A DNA stretch of 9,700 bases from JBBSEZ01 sp038239195. Lineage in GTDB: Bacteria; Planctomycetota; Planctomycetia; Gemmatales; Gemmataceae. Shown here piece by piece: positions 1 through 4,947 of the stretch (position 1 is the first letter of the stretch; the number at the start of each line of letters is the position of its first letter). Under the pieces are notes generated by a model that ran no database searches, was not told where the DNA came from, and was given only the letters and a program-made list of their open reading frames with translations. Both the position numbers and the translations under genes were made by a program. The stretch is taken from contig JBBSEZ010000382.1 of the NCBI GenBank assembly GCA_038239195.1, positions 1 through 9,700 on the forward strand. The letters are read 5' to 3'.

Positions 1-2
1 TC

Positions 3-131
3 TGGCACAAGCAGAGCGCCGAAGCCATGCTCATGCTTCGCTCGTTCGCCAAGGCTGGCAGATTGCAACACCTTCACTCCCTGGCTTTTGCGGCACCAAT
101 CGTTGGTGCCCCTGTGGCCGACAAACCCTGA
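3..131 (+). CDS. 3' end of a possible ISKra4-like transposase (partial)
   Basis: An open frame enters from the left edge of the window and runs 42 codons to a TGA at 129-131. It begins WHKQSAEAMLMLRSFAKAGR. The pattern of a Trp, a few residues, then AEA-x-L-x-LR resembles the extreme C-terminus of ISKra4/UPF0236-type transposases, where a Trp-containing turn precedes an LR-containing helix. The visible part is too short to show any catalytic residue. The last 20 residues (from HSLAFAAP) look unrelated to that family and may be read-through into flanking DNA. The neighbouring small gene converges on it from the opposite strand. The identification is tentative; the fragment could also be a chance open frame. 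Confidence 0.33.
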   Translation, partial: WHKQSAEAMLMLRSFAKAGRLQHLHSLAFAAPIVGAPVADKP

Positions 132-148
132 ATGCGCCCGTTGGGACG

Positions 149-418
149 TTACTCCGCAGGCCCCTGACCGAGAAATTCGCGTGCCCTCTGTTCGAGCTCC
201 TCCCAAGTGAAGTCTCCCCGATCGTTCTTGCTGCCGCGATCGCCTTCTCGCTTGCATTCTTCGATGAAGTCGCCGAAGTCTCTCCGGGCTTCCTCATCCA
301 TGCCGAACTGCCTGGCGATGGCTTCGACTTCCTTGACGTCTTGTTTCTTTCCCCTGCGAATGGGCCTCGAGAAGTAAAGCGTTCTGCATTCGCCGCTCTC
401 CCGCTTCCCTGAGGGCAC
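149..418 (-). CDS. 89-residue protein resembling the C-terminal piece of a polymorphic (RHS-type) toxin
   Basis: The protein is mostly charged and probably helical. Its conserved-looking core is about residues 27-84: an acidic helix (DVKEVEAIARQFGMDEEARR), then FGDFIEECKREGDRGSKNDR, then GDFTWEELEQRAREFL. From memory of the families, this FGD-(I/Y)-E...GRG...(D/N)F(T/S)WEEL...AREF pattern occurs at the C-terminus of RHS-type polymorphic toxins. Here it stands alone. The GTG start at 418-416 follows directly on an in-frame TGA, and no clear ribosome binding site is visible, so the piece may have lost a larger N-terminal part. Codon third positions are G/C-biased like the real genes here, which supports genuine coding origin. 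No signal peptide or membrane segment is visible. It could equally be an intact small protein of unknown role; function is not established. Confidence 0.6.
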   Translation of the reverse strand: MPSGKRESGECRTLYFSRPIRRGKKQDVKEVEAIARQFGMDEEARRDFGDFIEECKREGDRGSKNDRGDFTWEELEQRAREFLGQGPAE

Positions 419-833
419 TCATTATTGCCGAACCATACTAGAGACGCCAGGCCTCGCTCGCAAATCGGACAAAATCGAGGGAAAGCAAGCTTCTCCGCCG
501 GGCCCGAGGCCCGCAGCAACGCTGCCGTAGGGCCGCGAGCGCGGCCAAGCAGCCCTTGGGCTTCTTGTCGGGACTGACGACGCGCAGCTTGTCGGTGTGG
601 GCTGGAGGTCTTCGCCCGTCCACGCCCCGACGCCCCTTCTGCGAAGGCGTTGCCGCCCGACCCTGGCGCAGCGTCTGGTCACGCGTCGTTCCGTTCCGGC
701 CGGGCCACCCGGCCCTGGCGAAAGCTGAGCGCCATGCACAGAGGGAAGAGGCAACATCCCAGGAAAGAAATCGCTCGCATGCTCCACCTCCCCGTTCAAA
801 CGTCCCCTTTCCCCCCTCCTCTTTCCGCCCCCG
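419..833. other. Gene-free stretch, 415 bases
   Basis: I see no credible gene here. Several frames stay open because the DNA is GC-rich, but their translations are Arg/Pro/Ser-rich and match no family. A perfect 7-bp stem with a 3-base loop lies at 698-704/708-714. The left part (about 440-620) stays open in several frames on the minus strand, which fits an old dispersed repeat, but only one copy is visible in this window. A polypyrimidine run (about 796-830) lies just beyond the 3' end of the deacylase gene on the minus strand. Confidence 0.5.
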
Positions 834-1622
834 TCACCCGAACGCCCGCTTCTCCTTGTACCGCGCCCAGATCGAGCCCAACGCCACCGCCGCGCCCAAC
901 GCCAGGCGATAGCGCACCATCCCGCTCACCCGCGTCGTGCCGAGGTTGATCTCCACGGTCGGCTTGTCTCGCTGCCGGGCCACTTCGACCGGGAACGACA
1001 CGTACGGGAACGCGCTCGTGGTGCCGACCGAGAACACGAGGTCGAAGCCTTCGCGCATCTGATGCTTCAGTTCGCGGAGGCCGCCCTCCGGCAGCGCCTC
1101 CCCGAACAGCACGACGTCGGGGCGCAGCACCGCCGAGCAACTCCCGCAGCGCGGCAAGCCCGGCAGGTGCAGGTAGTCGCCGACCGTCTCGCGCCAGGGA
1201 CATTCGGTACAACGGACTTGGTGCAACTCGCCGTGGATGGCGATGACGTTGCGCGACCCGGCGTCGCGATGAAAGCCGTCCACGTTCTGGGTCAACGTCC
1301 AGACTCGCGGGAAGTGTTGTTCCATCTCGGCGATGACGGCGTGCCCACGGTTGAACCTCGCGCCCCGGCACGCCTGCTCGATCTGCCGCAGATACTTCCA
1401 CGTCCACTCCGGGCGCTTGCGGAACATCTCGCCGGACAACATTTCCTCGATGGCGAATCCTTCTTCGGTCGCGCCGCCGTCGTACAGCCCGCCAACGCCG
1501 CGATACGTCGGGAGCCCTGAGTCAGCCGACATGCCTGCCCCCGTCACGAATAAGATGCTGCGGGCACGGCCCAGGTGACCGACGATGCGGTCGATCGTCT
1601 CGAGGTCAGGCGGACTGATCAT
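834..1622 (-). CDS. Sir2-family NAD-dependent protein deacylase (CobB-type)
   Basis: Sirtuins remove acyl groups from lysine using NAD+, giving nicotinamide and O-acyl-ADP-ribose; the enzyme is cytoplasmic. The protein has 262 residues, normal for a bacterial sirtuin. Visible motifs are the NAD-binding GAGMSADSGLPTYR (28-41), TQNVDGFH (111-118), the catalytic His130 in IHGE, a four-cysteine zinc site (Cys138, Cys141, Cys159, Cys162), VVLFGE (170-174) and the late NAD-binding SVGTTS (198-203). The ATG at 1622-1620 is preceded by an AGGGGAG-like ribosome binding site about 7 bases upstream. I do not see the Tyr-x-x-Arg pair of desuccinylase (SIRT5-like) sirtuins in the expected region around residues 73-82 (WTWKYLRQIE), so acyl preference cannot be assigned. 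All catalytic elements are intact, unlike the decayed genes nearby. It appears monocistronic. Confidence 0.93.
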   Translation of the reverse strand: MISPPDLETIDRIVGHLGRARSILFVTGAGMSADSGLPTYRGVGGLYDGGATEEGFAIEEMLSGEMFRKRPEWTWKYLRQIEQACRGARFNRGHAVIAEMEQHFPRVWTLTQNVDGFHRDAGSRNVIAIHGELHQVRCTECPWRETVGDYLHLPGLPRCGSCSAVLRPDVVLFGEALPEGGLRELKHQMREGFDLVFSVGTTSAFPYVSFPVEVARQRDKPTVEINLGTTRVSGMVRYRLALGAAVALGSIWARYKEKRAFG

Positions 1623-1748
1623 CGCGGCGCTCCCCTTTCTCCGCCGGCGCGAGAACGGTCAACGGAACTTGTCCCACGCACTCCTGCTTCGGCGATGCGT
1701 TGCACCTCCGAAAGAGAGTTTCAAGAGGGAGCAGCTATCCATACGACT

Positions 1749-1883
1749 TCACGTCGCACCAGCGCCCGGTTCGGGGCTCTGCTCGCTGCCCGGCCCCACG
1801 GCTTTGAACTGCTCGGCCGCGGGGAGCAACTCCCGCTCGATGAGTTCCCGGAACGAGTACAGGCCCACCAAGACCACGTTCAT
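1749..1883 (-). CDS. Doubtful 44-codon reading frame
   Basis: This frame starts at an ATG (1883-1881) immediately after an in-frame TAG and ends in TGA (1751-1749). It reads MNVVLVGLYSFRELIERELL, then an AEQFKAVG segment and a Pro/Glu/Gly-rich tail. Third codon positions are almost all G or C, as in the real genes here, and the amino-acid composition looks protein-like. Just upstream, another frame reads CFVLQGRGRVRRLLS before its stop, so the two pieces may be remains of one decayed gene. No ribosome binding site is visible and I recognise no family. Together with the flanks it occupies the roughly 375 bases between the deacylase and the TIGR03067-type gene, where I see nothing else. Confidence 0.22.
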   Translation of the reverse strand: MNVVLVGLYSFRELIERELLPAAEQFKAVGPGSEQSPEPGAGAT

Positions 1884-1990
1884 CTAGCTCAGCAGCCGGC
1901 GCACGCGGCCGCGGCCCTGAAGCACGAAGCACCGTCAGTCGCGTGGCCGGCCTGCTGGAGCCAATTGTTCGGCGGGTTTTTCAGAAACGG

Positions 1991-2007
1991 AGCGCTGGAT
2001 CAGCGCT
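1991..2007 (-). terminator. Short hairpin at the end of the TIGR03067-type gene
   Basis: A perfect 7-bp inverted repeat (AGCGCTG, 3-base spacer, CAGCGCT) covers the stop codon of the gene reading leftward. It could stop transcription or protect the mRNA 3' end. No T-run follows on the minus strand, so a classical intrinsic terminator is not shown. Confidence 0.3.
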
Positions 2008-2434
2008 TGTCCCGCTTCAGGACGATAAGACTGACACCTTTGCTCGCCTTGAACTCAGTCGGGCGGTCGCTTGCAAATGGGGCCCCGCAGATCTTGAGTG
2101 TCTCCCCTTCGATGGAGTAAATGCCCAGCGCCGTCTTGCCTTTGTTCGGACCGTTCAGAAGTGTCATGTCGATCGCTTTGGGCTTCTTCGACGGGCCCAG
2201 TTTGATGCTCGCTTCCTCTGTCTTTCCTTCGCCTCCGGGATGACTCATCTTGTTGCCTTTGAAAGTCATCTTGAGCGTTTTGATTTTCTCCGCCGGCAGA
2301 CTTGTTCCCTCCAGGGAGACGACCTGCCAGACGCCTTGAAGGCTGTCCAGGTCCTTCTTGGCTGCATCCTCCTGGGCCGCGTCGGCACCAAGGAGAAAGC
2401 AGACAACAACGATCGCGGAAGAAACGCACCTCAT
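2000..2434 (-). CDS. Secreted TIGR03067-type domain protein
   Basis: The protein has 144 residues. An N-terminal signal peptide (MRCVSSAIVVVCFLLGADAA) has a positive residue, a hydrophobic core and a likely cut near the Ala-rich end, so it should be exported. The mature part starts with a charged stretch, then DLDSLQGVWQVVSLEG, the typical opening of TIGR03067 proteins, followed by alternating strands (KIKTLKMTFKGNKM, GIYSIEGETLKICG, GVSLIVLKRD), consistent with a small lipocalin-like beta barrel. The family is widespread in Gemmataceae and has no established function. I chose the ATG at 2434-2432 rather than an in-frame GTG four codons upstream because a GGAGG motif lies five bases before the ATG. 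The coding sequence looks less GC-rich and more Lys-rich than its neighbours, which may reflect its secreted composition or separate acquisition. A promoter and a structured leader lie upstream. Confidence 0.85.
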   Translation of the reverse strand: MRCVSSAIVVVCFLLGADAAQEDAAKKDLDSLQGVWQVVSLEGTSLPAEKIKTLKMTFKGNKMSHPGGEGKTEEASIKLGPSKKPKAIDMTLLNGPNKGKTALGIYSIEGETLKICGAPFASDRPTEFKASKGVSLIVLKRDKR

Positions 2435-2484
2435 CACTGCCTCCACGGAAGAAAGGTTGGAGGAGCTCCGCCGCCGAACTGTTA

Positions 2485-2555
2485 TTCGAGCGCGCCGGCG
2501 TGCCCTACGCGCGTGCTTCGAGTGCGCCGGCGCCCCCTAATCCCGGCACGCCGGC
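2485..2555 (-). repeat. Direct and inverted repeats in the leader of the TIGR03067-type gene
   Basis: Two direct copies of a 20-base unit (2485-2504 and 2517-2536, 17 of 20 matching, core TTCGAG-GCGCCGGCG) lie 32 bases apart. In addition, GCCGGCGTGCC (2494-2504) is exactly complementary to GGCACGCCGGC (2545-2555). The whole element falls between the predicted promoter and the start codon, so the transcribed leader could fold in alternative ways. No riboswitch class is recognised. Confidence 0.55.
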
Positions 2556-2563
2556 CCCGTAGT

Positions 2564-2593
2564 AGTTTCAGCCCCACCTCGCGCGCCTGTCAA
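2564..2593 (-). promoter_or_regulatory. Sigma70-like promoter for the TIGR03067-type gene
   Basis: On the minus strand a perfect TTGACA (2593-2588) is followed after 18 bases by GAAACT (2569-2564). The predicted transcript would have a leader of roughly 120 bases before the ATG at 2434. The -35 is consensus; the -10 is weak. Confidence 0.5.
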
Positions 2594-2624
2594 GCCGAAT
2601 CCGCGCCGGGCCCCCGGTGTTTCC

Positions 2625-2653
2625 TTGCCCCGCCAACTGCGCGGGCGTACACT
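2625..2653 (+). promoter_or_regulatory. Possible promoter of the recombinase remnant
   Basis: TTGCCC (2625-2630) and TACACT (2648-2653) are separated by 17 bases. They lie about 40 bases upstream of the AAGGAG ribosome binding site of the integrase stub. The arrangement is plausible for a housekeeping sigma factor, but a single match of this quality is weak evidence in GC-rich DNA. Confidence 0.35.
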
Positions 2654-2693
2654 CACCCCCAAGCCCACCCTCTCTCGGGAAAGGAGCCGTCTG

Positions 2694-2900
2694 CTGGCTA
2701 CCGAGCCCGTGCCGGTCGCCGCGCCCCAGCCGCCACGCCGGCTCGACCGCCTGCGCCGCGCCTGCCGCGCCCGCCCGTTCTCGCCCCGCACCGAGGACTG
2801 CTACGCCACCTGGGCCGGGCGCTGCATCTCGCGTTCGACGTGGACGTCGCCTCCCCACGAAGACAGCGGACCACGGAAGAGTCGTTCGGCCCCCAGCTAG
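2694..2900 (+). pseudogene. N-terminal stub of an integron-type tyrosine recombinase
   Basis: Residues 13-45 of this frame (PPRRLDRLRRACRARPFSPR, then TEDCYATWAGRCI) match the start of the SAM-like core-binding domain of integron-type/phage tyrosine recombinases, whose usual pattern is P-x-x-LD-x-(V/L)R...(Y/F)S-x-RTE-x-x-Y-x-x-W-x-(K/R)-(R/Y)-(F/I). The family match ends near Ile45 (about 2828). The frame then runs into Ser/Pro-rich nonsense and stops at 2898-2900. The whole catalytic domain, with the Arg/His/Tyr residues, is absent. A ribosome binding site (AAGGAG, 2681-2686) lies seven bases before a CTG (2694) where an ATG is expected, since MATEP would be a normal N-terminus. This suggests a start-codon mutation as well as truncation. 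The TTG at 2625 that opens the frame further upstream lies inside the putative promoter and is unlikely to be the start. Confidence 0.6.
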
Positions 2901-2938
2901 GGCGACAGGGGGTCGCCGGGAGCGCGGCCGTTCATCTC

Positions 2939-3013
2939 TTTTCCTTCCCCGTGAAAGGGAACGAGAAAGTGGCGATTCCCGCTTTCTTTCCTCCGAAAAA
3001 GGGGAAAAGAAAG
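2939..3013. repeat. Nested imperfect inverted repeat in a purine/pyrimidine-rich tract
   Basis: The inner stem pairs 2964-2972 with 2979-2987 (9 bp with one G-T pair, 6-base loop). The outer arms, CTTTTCCTTCCCC (2939-2951) and GGGGAAAAGAAAG (3001-3013), are complementary at 10 of 13 positions. The element sits between the convergent recombinase and terminase remnants. It could be a bidirectional terminator, or the end of a lost mobile element. On either strand the sequence just after the inner stem is pyrimidine-rich but not a clean T-run. Confidence 0.4.
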
Positions 3014-3043
3014 GGGGAATGAATGACTGCGCTCCAAAAGGGC

Positions 3044-3711
3044 TCAGAAGAGACGCATCCGCGGTGCCTCATTGTCCAGCCGCAGCCAGGGCCGCGCGGC
3101 GGGCCGCTCCGGGGCCGGGGGCGGCGTGGCGCTGGCGGGCCATCCAGGGAGCGTCGAGCTTGCTGATGAGGTAGCGCAGCGCCCCCCAGCGCGTGGTTGT
3201 GTTCGTCGGCAGGCGTTGCGGCGTGGCGGTCCTGGGGCCGTCGGCGTAGCGGTAGAGCTCGGCCTCCGCGAGCAGGTTGGGGCAACTGCCCGCCACCCCG
3301 CGCAGGGTGCCGTTCTCCAACCGGGCGCTCACGGCGGCGATGCCCGGCCGCAGGGCGTCGTCGCCCTCGCGCACCGCGAAGCCCGCCCAGCGGAGCTCGC
3401 AGCGCTCGTTGGCCCCCGACGGGTCGGCATACCACGTCACGTCGCGCGGCAGGCGCTCGGCGTGGTAGCTCAACGGCTTCTGCCGGGCGTAGTGTTCGCC
3501 CGTCAGCCAGAGCACGCGGTCGAGCGTGCCTCAGGGTGCGCGAGACGAGCAGCACCTTGGCGAACGGGACGAACACGGCCCAGGCCAGGCCGAGCATCGC
3601 CACGGCGGTCGCTTTGCCGGCCTGGCGGGAGCCGTGGAGCAGCAGGCGCGAGTGGCCCGCTTCCAGCACCTCGATCTACCACGCCCCGACAGGCAGTTCC
3701 AGGACCGCCAT
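3044..3711 (-). pseudogene. Decayed phage terminase large-subunit gene
   Basis: Terminase large subunits are ATPase-nucleases that package phage DNA. The reconstructed N-terminus starts at an ATG (3711-3709) as MAVLELPVGAW, hits an in-frame TAG (3678-3676; CAG to TAG is likely), and continues IEVLEAGHSRLLLHGSRQAG, then KATAVAMLGLAWAVFVPF. This is a Walker A-like region, with Ala where Ser/Thr is normal after the Lys. Near 3525-3533 the frame changes and the protein jumps to a nuclease-domain-like segment (LDRVLWLTGEHYARQKPLSY, then DVTWYADPSGANERCELRWA), so the central part with Walker B seems deleted. Further on, DEHNHALG sits in another frame between GPRTATP and GALRYLISKLD, and the likely ancestral end, LRLDNEAPRMRLF, is in a third frame and stops at 3046-3044. 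About 220 codons remain, against 450-600 in the family. No other phage structural gene is visible. The family call rests on recalled motifs. Confidence 0.58.
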
Positions 3712-3883
3712 GAAAGACGTCCCTCCCTCGCGCTGCTCAGCCCGGGCCCGCGTCCCTCGACTGCGCCCTCCGTTCGTTCAGCGTTGCGAGAGAAGAAATC
3801 GGACGGGTGAAGGGGCGATTTCATGCGGGGTGGCAACGTGGCGGCCCATTCCCCTGCAACGCTTCGTTATCCGTTCTCGATAC

Positions 3884-3966
3884 CAAAGACGCCCAGAGGC
3901 GCCGCCTTCCCGTAGAATGACCTCGCGCCGCCCCTCTCCCCATTTGAAGGGCACCAGGCGTCTTTG
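3884..3966. repeat. 10-bp inverted repeat around the putative ybeY promoter
   Basis: CAAAGACGCC (3884-3893) and GGCGTCTTTG (3957-3966) are exact reverse complements separated by 63 bases. They bracket the putative -10 element at 3913-3918. They could be paired binding sites for a regulator or long-range secondary structure. The rest of the interval 3712-3997, between the terminase remnant and ybeY, holds no credible gene. Confidence 0.4.
3913..3918 (+). promoter_or_regulatory. Possible -10 element upstream of ybeY
   Basis: TAGAAT, five of six matches to TATAAT, lies 80 bases before the ybeY start, at the boundary between the decayed region and the housekeeping block. I see no good -35 at 16-18 bases, so this rests on the -10 alone. 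Confidence 0.3.
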
Positions 3967-3997
3967 CTACGGACGACGCACTACTGACTGTGGACCA

Positions 3998-4450
3998 ATG
4001 AAAGTCTCCATCGCCGCCCCCCAAGAGATCGTCCCCATCGATCGCAAGCGCATGCGCGAGGTCGCCCGCGCCGTCCTCGATGGCGAGGGCGTCGCCGACG
4101 CCGAGATCGGCCTCGCGTTCGTGGACAACCCGACGATCCACCGCCTCAATCAGCGCTATCTCCAGCACGACGAGCCGACCGACGTGCTCAGCTTTCCGCT
4201 CGGCGAGGGCGGCAAGAAGCTGGCCGGCGAGCTGGTCGTCGGCGTCGAGGTCGCCCTGGCCCAGGCAACGGAGCGCGGGCACGACGTCCAGGCGGAGTTG
4301 GCGCTCTACGTCATTCACGGGCTGCTCCACCTCTGCGGGCACGACGACCACGAGGCGGACGACGCCCGCGGCATGCGCGCGCGCGAGCGCCATTACCTGG
4401 CCATGCTCGGCCTGCCCGACATTGCCCCAAAGGCGGAGGGCGAAACGTAG
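3998..4450 (+). CDS. ybeY: Endoribonuclease YbeY (16S rRNA maturation)
   Basis: YbeY is a zinc-dependent single-strand endoribonuclease that helps process the 16S rRNA 3' end and takes part in ribosome quality control. The 150-residue length is normal. Visible features are NPTIHRLNQRYLQHDEPTDV (44-63) running into the conserved LSFPLGE, GELVVGVEVA (77-86), and the zinc motif HGLLHLCGHDDH (107-118) with His107, His111 and probably His118 as ligands. Two variations stand out. The zinc motif has one extra residue compared with the common HGxLHLxGYDH. Also, the Arg usually following the aromatic residue in the Y/F-R-x-x-D segment is Leu55. Both may be normal in planctomycetes. The frame is open far upstream, but MKVSIAAP is the natural start; only a weak GTGGA motif precedes it. 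The VOC gene begins one base after its stop, implying co-transcription. Confidence 0.93.
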   Translation: MKVSIAAPQEIVPIDRKRMREVARAVLDGEGVADAEIGLAFVDNPTIHRLNQRYLQHDEPTDVLSFPLGEGGKKLAGELVVGVEVALAQATERGHDVQAELALYVIHGLLHLCGHDDHEADDARGMRARERHYLAMLGLPDIAPKAEGET

Positions 4451-4451
4451 C

Positions 4452-4862
4452 ATGGACGACATCCAGGCCATCGTCGAAACCGCTGTCTACGTCGAGGACC
4501 TCGACGCCGCCGAGGCGTTCTACGGCAAGGTGCTCGGGCTGCCCGTCCTCGGGCGCGAGGCGGGGCGCCACGTCTTCTTCCGCGTCGGCACCTCGACCGT
4601 GCTGCTCGTCTTCCGGGCCGAATCGACGCTCCGCGGAGACGTTCTTCCCGCTCACGGCACGCACGGGCCCGGCCACTTCGCGCTGGGCGTGCGCCCCGGC
4701 GCTCTGGGCGGGTGGCGCGAGCGGCTGGCGGCGCACGGCGTTGCCATCGAGAAGGAAGTCCCGTGGGCGCGCGGCGGGCACTCGCTCTACTTCCGCGACC
4801 CGGGCGGCAACTCCGTCGAGTTGCTGACCCCGGGCGTCTGGGGGCTCCCCGGCGGTTGGTGA
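4452..4862 (+). CDS. VOC-superfamily (glyoxalase/bleomycin-resistance fold) protein
   Basis: This is a 136-residue single-module VOC protein; such proteins usually act as dimers that bind a divalent metal. It starts with ETAVYVEDLDAAEAFYGKVL (9-28), the classic first beta-alpha unit, and ends with GHSLYFRDPGGNSVELLTP (109-127), the classic last strands. Candidate metal ligands are Glu9, His75 (in GHFALGV) and Glu123. The superfamily covers glyoxalase I, extradiol dioxygenases, epimerases and antibiotic-binding proteins, so the substrate cannot be deduced. No gene around it suggests a pathway. It follows ybeY by one base and is probably translated from the same mRNA. A strong palindrome begins six bases after its stop. 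An assignment to fosfomycin resistance is not supported by anything I can see. Confidence 0.85.
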   Translation: MDDIQAIVETAVYVEDLDAAEAFYGKVLGLPVLGREAGRHVFFRVGTSTVLLVFRAESTLRGDVLPAHGTHGPGHFALGVRPGALGGWRERLAAHGVAIEKEVPWARGGHSLYFRDPGGNSVELLTPGVWGLPGGW

Positions 4863-4868
4863 GCCGAT

Positions 4869-4930
4869 TTAGCCGCCGAGCTCGGCTCGGCGCTCTCCTC
4901 GCGCCGAGCCGAGCTTACCGCGGCGGCTAA
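4869..4930. repeat. Long near-perfect palindrome between the VOC gene and recO
   Basis: The outer arms TTAGCCGCCG (4869-4878) and CGGCGGCTAA (4921-4930) pair over 10 bp. The inner arms 4879-4893 and 4901-4915 pair over 15 bp around a 7-base loop (4894-4900). A 5-base bulge (4916-4920) interrupts the right side. No T-run follows on either strand. The right arm ends four bases before the recO ribosome binding site. It may stop transcription, limit read-through into recO, or be a copy of a dispersed palindromic repeat. Confidence 0.75.
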
Positions 4931-4947
4931 GCTAAAGGGAGCCCCTC

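Noticed and set aside
422..799. A 125-codon minus-strand frame just upstream of the 89-residue gene, and an overlapping 61-codon frame at 438-623.
   Set aside because: The frames overlap each other without motifs, are rich in Arg/Ala/Ser/Pro, and show no ribosome binding site. A decayed dispersed repeat is as likely.
1062..1520. A 152-codon + strand open frame inside the Sir2 gene.
   Set aside because: The minus strand carries all sirtuin motifs; the + frame has no recognisable feature.
1623..1760. A possible promoter for the Sir2 gene on the minus strand (TTGACC or TTGAAA candidates).
   Set aside because: Neither has a credible -10 at 16-18 bases, so no site was listed.
1943..3022. A long + strand open frame (359 codons) running across the TIGR03067-type gene, its leader and the integrase stub.
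   Set aside because: It is antisense to a gene with a signal peptide and recognisable family motifs. Its translation is Arg/Pro/Ser-rich, and the frame stays open because of GC-rich composition.
1..3900. A complete prophage, integron or defence island in the left part.
   Set aside because: Only single relics of a terminase and an integrase are present. There are no capsid, tail, attC array, CRISPR repeats or paired toxin-antitoxin genes that I can support.
3197..3997. An upstream extension of the ybeY frame by about 267 codons.
   Set aside because: The extension is antisense to the terminase relic and has Arg/Pro-rich, non-homologous composition. YbeY proteins start at the MKVSI-like position.
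4452..4862. Reading the VOC protein as an antibiotic-resistance (FosA/bleomycin) gene.
   Set aside because: Only general VOC-fold features and three possible metal ligands are visible, and no resistance-specific motif or context was seen.
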